From Amphibalanus amphitrite (Eukaryota > Arthropoda > Thecostraca > Balanomorpha > Balanidae), in contig NW_024881843.1 in assembly GCF_019059575.1 (NCBI RefSeq), forward strand, positions 124,001-188,000: DNA of 64,000 bases. The letters are read 5' to 3'. The notes beneath the pieces were generated by a model. That model ran no database searches, was not told the DNA's origin, and was given only the letters and a program-made list of their open reading frames with translations. Numbering within the stretch: the stretch's first letter is position 1; each line of letters starts with the position of its first letter. The position numbers and the translations under genes are program-made. Shown here piece after piece: positions 48,299-57,937 of the stretch.

Positions 48299-49711
48299 AG
48301 GGACCCTCCCACCTTAACATTAAATTTGAGTTGAGATAGCCAAAATGGGGTCCCTGGCTCACAATTACCGGTTTCGGCACTCACAACATCGAGAAATGCC
48401 TTAACCCTCGCCCGTAAACGGCGATCTGCCACCTTCGCCCATGCAGGGGGGGGGTTGGTGCGACCCCCCCCTTGGCGTTTGAAAACGGAGCGTCGTAGAG
48501 CTTAGCGGAAAAGACCAACGGATTGCTCTCGCCGAGATCTCGCGATTGGTGGTATATTTTTTGGTCCTAGGTCAACATTTGACCTACTTTTGACCGGTCA
48601 AAGGTCAAATTTTCGGAAAAATAGACTTTTTCAAATTTTCCGCGGCGATTGCGGCACAACGGTGGGAGATATCGACTTCAAACCTTCACTATCGTGTTCC
48701 TTGATCAATTCTCTATCGTTTGGTATGTATTTCGTTTCCCTAGCTATAAAAATGGCGCGTTGGGGGCGCCGGAAGTCGGCAAGGTCACAGTCGGCGGCAG
48801 AAATTCGAAAAATCAAAATTTAAATTTTTGAAATCTGATTGTATTTTTGGATTTGGGATGTCCATTTGCTCCCTATAGAAGCTAATATTGCTGCATATTC
48901 CCATTGAGGTGACAAGAATTAGCAAAATAGTGGTTCGGGCGCTTTTCAAAAATAGTACCGGACGCTGTTCCTCTTGTGACGTCATAGCTCCGTGACCTGA
49001 CCTGACCCGGTCAAGTTTCTTATACCATATGATAGCCAATACTTGCCCCAACATGCATGGGAAGTTTCATCACGATCCATCAACCGATGTCCGTACCACC
49101 GGCAGGAAACCTCGGGCGTTGGCACTCAGTTTGTGAAAATCCGGCCGGAGGCTGTTCCCTTTGTGACGTCATAACTCCGTGACCTGACATGACCCGGTCA
49201 AATTTTTTTTTATCAAAAGATGCGCAAGGTTTGCCCCATAAGGTACCCAAAATTTGGCGGCGCTGCGCGCCGCCGTTTTTGCACTATTTCCGAAAAACCT
49301 CAGGGGGGGGGGGTTGCACCAACCCCCCCCCTACATGGGCGAGGGTTAAATCGGAAATATTGAATTTCAAAATTGCAGCATTTTGATTCAGAGGGGCTAA
49401 TGCATAGGAATACCCCTCTGAATGTGTGACGTCAGCGCAGATATCTAACGATTTTTAAATGTTTGACTAAAACGTTTTGTAGCACGCGAAGGTATATGCT
49501 GCTTTGCGCGCAACAAATGCCGCACTTTCAAATGAAGTCGCTAGGAACAGCGGAGATCCCAAAAAGCAAACAAAAGTAAAAGTCTAATATCTTGAAAACC
49601 GGTGAATATTCTTCGATGCAATTTGGTAGATATTTGTTTTTGTTCTTTCTGAACCGAGCGACATCACTTTCATGCCAATTCATAAACTTTTTTGAAGGTG
49701 GGAGGGTCCCT
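48299..49711. mobile_element. Family B TTAA element, copy 3, split by a family A element
   Basis: The ends are AGGGACCCTCCCACCTT and AAGGTGGGAGGGTCCCT, with TTAA at 48295-48298 and 49712-49715. Without the nested element it is about 470 bp, close to copy 2. At the insertion point copy 2 has a single TTAA (about 46751), the expected empty site. Confidence 0.8.
48405..49345. mobile_element. Family A-like element nested in family B
   Basis: TTAA at 48401-48404 and 49346-49349. The termini are CCCTCGCCCGTAAACGG and, at the right, CCTACATGGGCGAGGG. A G-run/TTGGTGCGA/C-run hairpin lies inside the left end and its partner at 49303-49332. The interior has GGTCAAAGGTCAA and TGACCTGACCTGACCC motifs and GTGACGTCATA twice (48976, 49163). 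Confidence 0.8.
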
Positions 49712-49734
49712 TTAACCCTGGATGAAGAAAAACT

Positions 49735-50795
49735 GCTTCAGTAGCGCAAGTGTCACTTGCTTTCACCATGCAAGCCTCATTTTTGGACGAGCCGAGCATG
49801 TCTTGAAAAGCATAGGGGAAGCGGGGGGAGCACCGCCACCTTAAGCATTTCTGCTCACCGAGCTGATATGCGTAGTAAAAACGAAGCTCTTTTGCATTCA
49901 TGTGAAAGTAGGAATGTTTTCCTACATGTTGGCATAGTTTCCAGCGCTCCATTATAAAATTTCGCTACTTTACAGACATTGAAAACAAGTCCTGCATTTT
50001 TCGTCCTCCAAAAAATGTGCGGGTAGCACCGCCACTGATGGCGATGTTATCCACAGATCGGCCTTACGGTGACAGCCACCCTTGGAAGCGTTACTGCTGT
50101 CTGAAATAGTAACTCAAACTCATATAAGACACACAAGAGTTGGTTGTTAGTTTGTCACAGATCAGACTGTTTGTTGCGGACAATATGCATACAAAGCATG
50201 ACAAATTCACGTTTATTTCGAAACATCCAGTGAAGTCAAACGTGAGGTTAAAAAACAGACGACGTTTGCGCCGCGGCCTAACTAAAGCTCTTCTCCGAGC
50301 TGAGTGAATCATCATTGCGGCTTTATCCATTTTGCCACCCCTTGGGGTAGCACCGCCGAGCATGGCGGTGTTACCCCACACACAGTCATGGACCGACAAC
50401 GCCCCGACGGGAAAACAAGCCGGGACGCGATTCTTCTGTAATTCCTTTCTCAACGAAGAGCACTTCATGCCCTCAAATTTAACGTAAAAATCAAGGCATT
50501 TTGACTTGAAATGACCACTTACTTGCTGCTAAAACATGCCAAATGATTACAACGATGGTTTGAAATTCACAAAATGGGCAATTGCGATCTCAAAATCAAA
50601 TCAATCTTAGCGAAACCTACCTCTCGCGGCGTCCCGTTTCCGTTCGGACACCGAAATGGCGGGTGTTTACATTTACAATTCAGAGTTTTGCCGATAGAGA
50701 GGATGGCGGTGTTTCCCACATGGCGGTGCTACCCCCGCTCCCCCTATATGCTTTTCAAGGCATGCTCGGCTAGCCTCACTTCTCCACCAAGTCAC
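49735..50795. mobile_element. Inverted-repeat element with CACCGCCA/TGGCGGTG motifs
   Basis: The left arm at about 49775-49852 (GACGAGCCGAGCATGTCTTG ... AGCATAGGGG) is inverted at about 50705-50785 (CCCCTATATGCTTTTCAAGG ... GCTCGGCTAGCC). Inside, GGTAGCACCGCC and GGCGGTG(T/C)TACCCC recur near 50020, 50350 and 50700. The outer boundaries are approximate and no transposase is visible. Confidence 0.6.
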
Positions 50796-52190
50796 GGTGT
50801 GTTCAAGTGGCCCCACCGTGGGGTTATTTGAACATACTGCCTTTATCTGTCATAAAAACGATAGTCTCGCCAACGCCGATGTTGTTTGACCCATTAACAA
50901 ATAGGCAGAACAATTCTAAACATACCTTCACTTGAAAAATCAAAGCAATAACAAAAATAACAGTTGCAGAGTATCAATATCTGCACGCTGCACACCGGTC
51001 ACTTGGCAGAATTCGCCTGTCTTCAATTAACAGAACGTCTATCATTTTTGTTCGATAAAAACTCTCCCATCCTTACTGCATCGGTTATAGTGGTGCCAAT
51101 CGAAACCATTTGGAGTTCTGATATTGTCCAATGTCCAATTCGGAATTGGTAGGACAAAGGTAGCAGATTGGACAACATTGGACGATGGCTTGCTACACTT
51201 CAGCGCTTTTTATAAAGTAATTTTCTTCAAAATACCCGCGATACTCGGGCCAACTCGCAATCCGCGGGTTGAATTGTTTTCAGTGTAGGTTTTAAACTAT
51301 ATGGTTAATATGTTATTTCTGGTACATATAATTTAAAAATAGCTGCTTTATGAATTTGGCTTTACTCGTCAGAATGGAATACTCTATTTTTTCCATATTC
51401 AAAAAATATATCACTTACAATGTAACTTATCCAGGTAAAATGGGCGCTTTCCGCGTCGTTGGTGAACCGCCGTTGTTCTATATACCCTGCTATTGATAGC
51501 TTGGGCGGGGGATTCTTGAGCCTCGTGACAATCGAACAAGAGCCAGGGGCTCCAGGGCCCCATACGCCCATGGGGGCCTATCAGTTGTTTGGAGGGGGAA
51601 TGATATGATGGCCCCCTTAATTGCCTTTGGGGGATGCCCCTGATCCCCCCCCCCCCGACCATCACTGTGTAGAGAAGAGCGGGGCACTTTCGTGCATGGG
51701 GTACGTACATTCGTTTCCCGCAGTTTATGGGAACACGAGTGACTGCCCAAGCTAAAGGTAAATTATAGAAATATGTCAGTCATTGCCGCCCCTCGTTCAC
51801 CGTAGAAGACAACACTGTACCTGCTAGCATGCTTGATAAAGCCGCAAATTTGTATTATTCATGTTTCAAACTTTCTTCATGGCATCCATTTTCGTGATCC
51901 TGACTCGGAAATGCGGTTCAGCTTTTCAAAATTCACGGCGAAGGTCACTCTATTCACGGAACTGTTGCGAACTTGTTTGTTAAAAAGGTGTCATTTTTCA
52001 ACAAGATTTTTTTAATATATACAAAAAATGTTGTAAGGCAGGTTCTCGTACGCACTGCCAAGAGGCACATTCCTGCATTTTTCGTTTTTTTTTTTGCGAC
52101 CCATGACTTTATCTGTAGCAGGTTTCAATTATGACGCTCGCCTGACCCAGTCTCCGCTGCTTACGACGTCGTGACAAGTAATTCACGCGA
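50796..52190. other. Spacer, no gene
   Basis: No protein, RNA or complete element recognised. C-run at 51645-51657; GGGGCACTTTCGTGCA at 51680 resembles words at 22905 and 23105. Confidence 0.4.
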
Positions 52191-52472
52191 ACTTGGCGAG
52201 GTTGCACGGAGGCGGGCCGATGACCGGCAGTTGGCACATTATTGTTATTTGTTCATGTTGGCCAGTCCATTATTTCTATATTTGCTGTGTGGGGGTGGAC
52301 AAGACCGATGAGGCTGTCCTGAGAGTGTTTTGTCCGTGTTTTGACGTGAGTGAATGTGCAAATGTTTTGAATGATTAGATTAGCAACCGCGGATACGGAT
52401 TCTGAGCAGTAATCGCCACGCACTTTGTATGTGGATCGCTCTTAAATGTAAATACAAATACAAATACAAATA
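52191..52472 (+). mobile_element. 3' end of a non-LTR retrotransposon with (AAATAC)n tail
   Basis: No coding, but GGCCGATGACCGGCAGTTGG matches the minus strand at about 23290. The segment ends in four to five AAATAC units (52447-52472), a typical short-repeat tail of non-LTR elements. GTAATCGCCACGCACTTTGT near 52412 also resembles TAATCGCCACGCAATATGT at 19681. Confidence 0.5.
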
Positions 52473-52475
52473 CTG

Positions 52476-52780
52476 CGTATAATACGCCCTACTGGGGGGG
52501 GGGCTATTCATAGCCCCCCCCTCCTAACACTGAAACTACTGGCCTGATTGTCAAAATTCAAACGGCGTCTGATAGCCCCGGAAAAACTGTCGAAAGAAAT
52601 CTAATTTTATTGACCTCGAGGTCACCGATACGTCACAGGTCAGATCAAAGTAAAAATTATCGACGTTTGGCTTGTTCAAATTTTGGGCTCTGGCCGCCGG
52701 CTTACAAATCAGATAAGGCTAATTCTTTATTTAAGCACTTGTGAATAGATGTTTTAGATATCCTGAGGTACCGTAAACGG
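52476..52780 (+). mobile_element. Family A half-element
   Basis: Starts TGCGTATAATACGCCCTACT, then a G-run/CTATTCATAG/C-run hairpin. It matches 37282-37600 closely (CAAACGGCGTCTGATAGCCC, GAGGTCACCGAT). No right end is seen; the sequence after about 52780 is unrelated. Confidence 0.6.
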
Positions 52781-53163
52781 GGGTGACTTTGCCTTGCGGG
52801 GTGACTTTGCCATGCTTCTCGAAAAATGCTTTAGGGAGATCTCCAGTGATATTTCACGAAGAATGTAATATTTTTTATGCACAAATGAAAGATAATTGAT
52901 GGGCCTTCCAATATAACCAACACTGAGAGATAAGTTACCACTAAATACCTAACTGGGCTCCAATTTATTGGAGTCATTGAAATGGTCAAATTTGAAAAGG
53001 TCCAAACTTTTCATTACCTAACCCAGCTTTGGCCCAGCAAAAACATTCATTAAAAATGTATGGTTTCTGGCTTTTTTGCTCACTTTTGCCGAGCGTATGA
53101 CAACATTAGCTACCTTAGCGAGTTTGTAAAAAGCATAAATCACCCAAAAGACAGCGTGTATTT

Positions 53164-53585
53164 AAACCACAAGGCCAAATTTCCAACACTTCCTTGACCT
53201 GTACACAAAAGAGCATTAAAGTAAAGTGGTGGGATTTTCTGGCCTTCGCTCACCACAAAATGCAGGCGCCAGCCCCAGACAGCCACCTTACGGCAGCCGC
53301 ATTTATCAGGCGACAAATTGCCGGTAAATCGCCGGTAGTCAACACCTCAGGGAGAGCGAAATATAAGGGCGACCGGCAAGGACGGCCGACGCAGACAGGC
53401 CGAGGCTCCAGCTCTTCAAGTGACACAACCCAGGACTCCACCAACATCGCAACGCGAGGACACCATCAGAGTCATAAGGGCGACACTTTGACTGGTCGTA
53501 TACACAGCAAATGTGCGGATGGCGACATACGATCGGCGCTCAGGCTTCTTACCTCTGACGACACTTTCGCCGAGCCATACGCCAA
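53164..53585 (+). pseudogene. 5' part of a YLDD-type reverse-transcriptase element
   Basis: Encodes WWDFLAFAHHKMQAPAP, LTAAAFIRRQIAG and later CADGDIRSALRLLTSDDTFA. From memory, this N-terminal layout (W...L.F....M, a basic spacer, then GD+R.A+R.L.SDD) precedes the RT domain in a family of invertebrate RT proteins. The frame runs into the 5' target duplication of the inserted non-LTR element (53574-53585) and resumes in phase after 57937. No start codon is visible, so the 5' end is truncated or lies in another frame. Confidence 0.7.
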
Positions 53586-53838
53586 GCCCCCTGGAGACTT
53601 CGCCTTCAAGTGGTGGGGGGTGTGGACCTGGGGCTCGCCCCGGGTCTGCCCCGGCGCCGGCCGACTCCGGTACCGGGGAGCCAAACGAAGTCACGTGCCC
53701 TCTCCGGGGCACAGCTGGGGGTGGCTGCCCGCCGTCACCGGCTGCTCTCCCGGACCTCCTCCTACCGGAAGCTACTCTCCAGCTACCGCAGCGGGCCTGG
53801 GAGCCGCGGCGTCGCACGCCGCGGCCCCGGCCCGCTAA

Positions 53839-56562
53839 ATGAGTAGACCTCAGGCCGCGCCCCCTCCCGCTAGCGCCGGCGGGAGGAGGGGCGCCTCTCC
53901 GGGGGGATCGGCCCGGCGCCCGGACCACCACAGCCGTCGTCTCAAGAACCGTCCCTACCACCGCAACAGGAACCGGAGAAGCCACATGAGAATCGTCTCA
54001 TGGAATGCGGAGGGGCTCCGCACCAAGCAAACGGAGCTCCAGCGCTGGCTCACGACTGTCAGAGCGGACATTGTGGCGATACAAGAGGCGCAGCTTCCCG
54101 AGGTGGCTCCGAGGCTGGCCGGCTATCAACCCCCGGTAGTGGTGCGCCGCGCGCGAGGCCGAACAGCAGGCGCGGCGGTGAAGGGCGGAGACGTCTGCAT
54201 GTATGTGCGGGCAGGCCTACACTTCACCGTCCTGGAGGGCCCGTTCTTGGCGAACACGGACGACACGACCGAGATATGTGGCGTTCGGGTCCTCGGCCAA
54301 ACCCCCCTCGACGTCATCAATATATACAGACCGCCCATCCGGGCGACGGAAGACGATCGACAGGACCACTTCGACCCGCGCCGCCTCCCTGATGGCCCCC
54401 GAGTACTCCTGGTCGGCGATGTAAATGGACACCACCCTTCCTGGGACGACAGCTGCGACGAGGCTGACTCCGTTGGGGAACGCCTGGCCGACTGGATGGA
54501 GGACGTCGGGTGGAGGCCCCTCAATAGCGGCGCCCCGACCTTCATCAGTTACCGGACCGGGAGTCAGACAGCCCCCGACCTCGCTGCCTGCGGCTACGAA
54601 CTAGCTGCCAGGACCCACTGGACGCGGGGATCTGACCTCGGGAGTGATCACCTCCCCATGGTGGTCGAACTCCGCGGGACGGATCCCCCGCGAAGGAAGA
54701 GGAAGACGCGGTGGGCCCACCACAAAGCCGACTGGGTCGAGTTCGGGAGGGCATGTGAGGCAGCCCTCTCCGTCCCGGCCCTCCCCCCCCCCCCCCCCCC
54801 ACAGGCCACGGTTCAACTTCTGGCCACCCGATTCACCGCAGCAGTCCAGGACGCCGCGAAGGAGTTCATCCCCCGGGGAGCTAGAAGAGACGCCAAACCG
54901 TGGGCTCTCCACCCGGACCTTCAGCTGGCGACTCAGGAACGCCGGGCAGCCAGAGACAACGTGAAACCGGGAGACCCCCAATCGAGAACTCGCTGGATCG
55001 AAGCTAAGCGCCGGGCCAGCCAAGTGGAGAAGCGAGTTACCAGGGAACAATTCCGGGACTTCGTTACCACCGAGCTGAACCGACCTACGAGCGTGGGCCG
55101 AGTCTCCCGGCTCCTGAAGAAGTGGGAGGGCGCCGTGGACGACGACCACCGAGAGGGCGAGGCGATGCGGATCGGAGACCGGTTGCTCGTAACAGCCGAG
55201 GAGAAGGCCAATGCGTTCGCCGCCCAGTACGCCCATGTCTCCCGCCAGGTGAGGGCGCCGAAGATCGACCGAGCTGCGCGACGACGACTGTCGGATCTCA
55301 GACCGCGTCGCTGCGCCGACTGTGACGGCGACCACACCGGGTGCTGCTCGCCATTCTCCGAGGAAGAGCTGATCAGAGAGGTCCAACTTCTCCAACTGAA
55401 GAAATCACCAGGACCAGACGGGATCACCAACGAGATGATCAAGCATCTCGGTCCAGTGGCGTGCAGAGCCCTCCTCCGCGTGATTAACCTCTCGTGGAGA
55501 GTCGGGGAGGTCCCCCGGGAGTGGCGCACGGCCACCGTGGTTCCGATCCCCAAGGCCTCTAAGGACAAGCGTCTGCTGACGAGTTACCGCCCGATCGCGC
55601 TTACAAGCAGCGTCTCCAAGCTCGCCGAGCGACTGATACTAGCTCGGCTTGCGTTCGTGGCGGAGAGTCGCGGCCTCGTCCCTGATGAACAGGTGGGCTT
55701 CAGAGCCAAGCGGTCTGCAGAAGACAGCATTGGCCGGCTCGTCCAGAACGTCCAAGAAGGATGGCAGCGGCCCAAGTATGACAGGCGTGCTGAGCGACCG
55801 GACGGCAGCACAGCCCAGAAGTACCTCCTCACCGCGTACGACTTCAGCCGAGCGTACGACGTGGTGGACCACAAACTTCTGAAGCTGCGCCTCCTCGAGC
55901 TGGGCCTCCCTCTGTGCCTGGTTCGCTGGGTGTGGAGCTGGCTACGAGACCGTCGAGTGCGGGTTGAGGTGCAGGGTGCGCTCTCCAAGGAGTGGATCTT
56001 CCGCGCGGGCCTCCCTCAGGGAAGCGTCCTGTCCCCCCAGTTGTTTTTGTTATGGGCGGCAGGACTAGCCGAGGCTCTCCGCGCACCTGACATCTCACCG
56101 TACATATACGCTGACGATACTGCTGTGCTCAGCTCCGGAAACACTCTGGAGACGGCGATACAACGCGCCCAGACAGCGGCGGACGTTCTGGCCGCCTGGG
56201 CTCACCGAAACAAGATGCTGGTGGCCGGAGAGAAAACCCAGCTGCTAGTGCTGTCGCAGAACGCCAAGGACGCCGTCGGGTGCACTATCAAGGTGTCAGG
56301 GAAGACGGTGCGGGCGGGCGACTCACTGGTGCTCCTGGGCATCGAGATCGACCGCCGACTCCAGTTCGGAGCACACTGCCGCCGTCTGAGAAGACGGGTC
56401 CGCCCCCGCGTCGCTCACCTGAGACGCCTAGCCGGCCGTAGCTGGGGGGCTGGACGAACAGGCTCTGCGAACAGTCGCAAACGGATATGTCCGGGGGGCT
56501 CTGGAGCACGCTGCCGCTGCATGGCTGCTAGCAGCTGCGCCATCTCACGCCGAGCTCATTGA
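53839..56562 (+). CDS. Non-LTR retrotransposon ORF: APE endonuclease and reverse transcriptase
   Basis: 907 codons from an ATG. The first 48 residues are basic and Pro-rich. APE-type endonuclease follows: MRIVSWNAEGL near residue 50, VAIQEAQLP, GDVNGHHPSW near 192, GSDHLPMV near 268. The RT runs from about 520: KKSPGPDGITNEMIK, YRPIALTSSVSKLAERLI, DEQVGFRAKRSAEDS, YDFSRAYDVVDHKLL, GLPQGSVLSPQLF, and YADD near 757. The endonuclease nicks target DNA and the RT copies the element's RNA at the nick. All visible catalytic motifs look intact. The last ~35 residues are out of frame because of one extra G in the run at 56444-56449; the true frame continues as the next entry. Confidence 0.92.
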   Translation: MSRPQAAPPPASAGGRRGASPGGSARRPDHHSRRLKNRPYHRNRNRRSHMRIVSWNAEGLRTKQTELQRWLTTVRADIVAIQEAQLPEVAPRLAGYQPPVVVRRARGRTAGAAVKGGDVCMYVRAGLHFTVLEGPFLANTDDTTEICGVRVLGQTPLDVINIYRPPIRATEDDRQDHFDPRRLPDGPRVLLVGDVNGHHPSWDDSCDEADSVGERLADWMEDVGWRPLNSGAPTFISYRTGSQTAPDLAACGYELAARTHWTRGSDLGSDHLPMVVELRGTDPPRRKRKTRWAHHKADWVEFGRACEAALSVPALPPPPPPQATVQLLATRFTAAVQDAAKEFIPRGARRDAKPWALHPDLQLATQERRAARDNVKPGDPQSRTRWIEAKRRASQVEKRVTREQFRDFVTTELNRPTSVGRVSRLLKKWEGAVDDDHREGEAMRIGDRLLVTAEEKANAFAAQYAHVSRQVRAPKIDRAARRRLSDLRPRRCADCDGDHTGCCSPFSEEELIREVQLLQLKKSPGPDGITNEMIKHLGPVACRALLRVINLSWRVGEVPREWRTATVVPIPKASKDKRLLTSYRPIALTSSVSKLAERLILARLAFVAESRGLVPDEQVGFRAKRSAEDSIGRLVQNVQEGWQRPKYDRRAERPDGSTAQKYLLTAYDFSRAYDVVDHKLLKLRLLELGLPLCLVRWVWSWLRDRRVRVEVQGALSKEWIFRAGLPQGSVLSPQLFLLWAAGLAEALRAPDISPYIYADDTAVLSSGNTLETAIQRAQTAADVLAAWAHRNKMLVAGEKTQLLVLSQNAKDAVGCTIKVSGKTVRAGDSLVLLGIEIDRRLQFGAHCRRLRRRVRPRVAHLRRLAGRSWGAGRTGSANSRKRICPGGSGARCRCMAASSCAISRRAH

Positions 56563-56569
56563 GCGCGAG

Positions 56570-57880
56570 ATGAGGGCGGCCGCGCGGATCGTCACCGGAT
56601 GCCCCCGCTCCACGCCGACACACGCGGTGATGGCGGAGGCGGGGCTGGCCCCTATGGAAGAATGGAAGAAGGTCCTCGCCGCTCGGCTACTGGGCCGTGC
56701 CCTGGCGTTACCGCCGACCGACCCCCTGCGCAGGACAGCTGAGGCCACGGCGCCCTCGCGGCTGTCTTCTGTGCGGGGGTGGCAAACGCTGGGCCGCCAG
56801 TTGCTGGCTGAGGTGGAGGTCACCGCACCAATCGAACCGGTGCTGCCTCCTCGCATCCCGCCGTGGGAGCGCAGAGGAAACGTCACATTCTGCCTGGACG
56901 TGGGGCCGCTACGAACCGGTGCGACAGAGGGAGAGAAGATACGGGCTGCCACCCGTCATCTTGCCGCTCTGCCACAGAGAGCAACCTGGTTGTGGACAGA
57001 CGGCTCCGTGGAGGGTGGCGTCAAGGACGGAGGTTCTGGAGCTGTGGTCATCTGGTCGGACGGGGAGGAGGAGGACCTGAAGACACCGGCCGGTCGACAC
57101 TGCTCCAGCTACCGAGCAGAGATGCTCGCCCTGGCGTCCGGGCTTGAGCACCTGCTCGACAACCCACGAGACCGTGACATCCCCATCGTGATCTGCACGG
57201 ACAGTATGGCCTCCCTGGCTACCCTCCGGGCGGGGCCAACCGCGCAGACGTCACCGCTAGGCGTCAGGATCTGGCGGGCGTTTTCGCGTCTGTCCCGGGA
57301 TGGTCACCGCCCGATTCAAGCCCAGTGGGTGCCTTCCCACTGCGGGATCGAAGGCAACGAGCGGGCAGACGCCATAGCAAAGGAAGCGGCGGAGCTACCA
57401 CAGGAGGACATCCCCGTCGACACCAGGACCATCTGCCGAGCAGTAGCCAGAGCCGCCAGAGAGGCTACCATCAAGAACTGGCCAGCCGGGTGGTTCCGGT
57501 CCGTGATGGGCGACCGCCTACCGCCCCGAGTTACCGGCTTGGAGCGGTACAGCGCGGTGGATGTCCACCAGCTGAGGGCCGGGCACTGGTCTGGTGCCCC
57601 GTCCTACCTGCACAGAATCAGACGCTCCCCGTCTCCGATCCCAGGCGGATGCCAGGGGTGCAACAGAGACGAATGTCGAGAGTCCTGGTGCCCCCTGTGC
57701 CGAGAGGAGCCGGACAAGCCGGACCATGTCCTCCTGCGCTGCCCTGCCCTGATGGGAACGAGAACAAGAACATGTTATACCATCCACCCGGAACCGGAGG
57801 AGGTCCGGGAGACCGCCGTGGTGGCGGCCCTGGCGGCGGCCGCCAGAGGCGCCCAGAGCCGACAGGCTACACTTCACTGA
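56570..57880 (+). CDS. Retrotransposon ORF continuation: RNase H and zinc-knuckle C-terminus
   Basis: This is the +1-shifted continuation of the preceding ORF; its frame is open from about 56450, so the ATG at 56570 is unlikely to be a true start. RNase H motifs: LWTDGSVEGG (first Asp, about residue 143), YRAEMLAL (Glu), CTDSMASL (second Asp), VPSHCGIEGNERADAIAKEA (His/Asp region). The C-terminus has CQGCNRDEC and CPLCREEPDKPDHVLLRCP, a zinc-knuckle-like end common in I/R1/jockey proteins. It ends at TGA 57878-57880, about 20 bp before the (CAA)n tail. The related minus-strand copy (23318-25010) keeps the same order. Confidence 0.88.
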   Translation: MRAAARIVTGCPRSTPTHAVMAEAGLAPMEEWKKVLAARLLGRALALPPTDPLRRTAEATAPSRLSSVRGWQTLGRQLLAEVEVTAPIEPVLPPRIPPWERRGNVTFCLDVGPLRTGATEGEKIRAATRHLAALPQRATWLWTDGSVEGGVKDGGSGAVVIWSDGEEEDLKTPAGRHCSSYRAEMLALASGLEHLLDNPRDRDIPIVICTDSMASLATLRAGPTAQTSPLGVRIWRAFSRLSRDGHRPIQAQWVPSHCGIEGNERADAIAKEAAELPQEDIPVDTRTICRAVARAAREATIKNWPAGWFRSVMGDRLPPRVTGLERYSAVDVHQLRAGHWSGAPSYLHRIRRSPSPIPGGCQGCNRDECRESWCPLCREEPDKPDHVLLRCPALMGTRTRTCYTIHPEPEEVRETAVVAALAAAARGAQSRQATLH

Positions 57881-57937
57881 AGTGGAAGTGAAGTGGAGGG
57901 AACAACAACAACAACAACAACAACAGCCAGACGCCAA

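Larger units (their letters stand above)
53586..57925 (+). mobile_element. Near-complete non-LTR retrotransposon (endonuclease-RT-RNase H) with 12-bp target duplications
   Basis: Flanked by GCCATACGCCAA (53574-53585) and GCCAGACGCCAA (57926-57937), one mismatch. It has about 250 bp of GC-rich leader, one long coding region in two frames, and a (CAA)n tail of about nine units (57900-57925). No gag-like first ORF is present. APE endonuclease, RT and RNase H together place it in the I superfamily in the broad sense. Confidence 0.88.

Noticed and set aside
54601-55395. 264-codon minus-strand frame
   Set aside because: It is antisense to the endonuclease/RT ORF, which has clear catalytic motifs.
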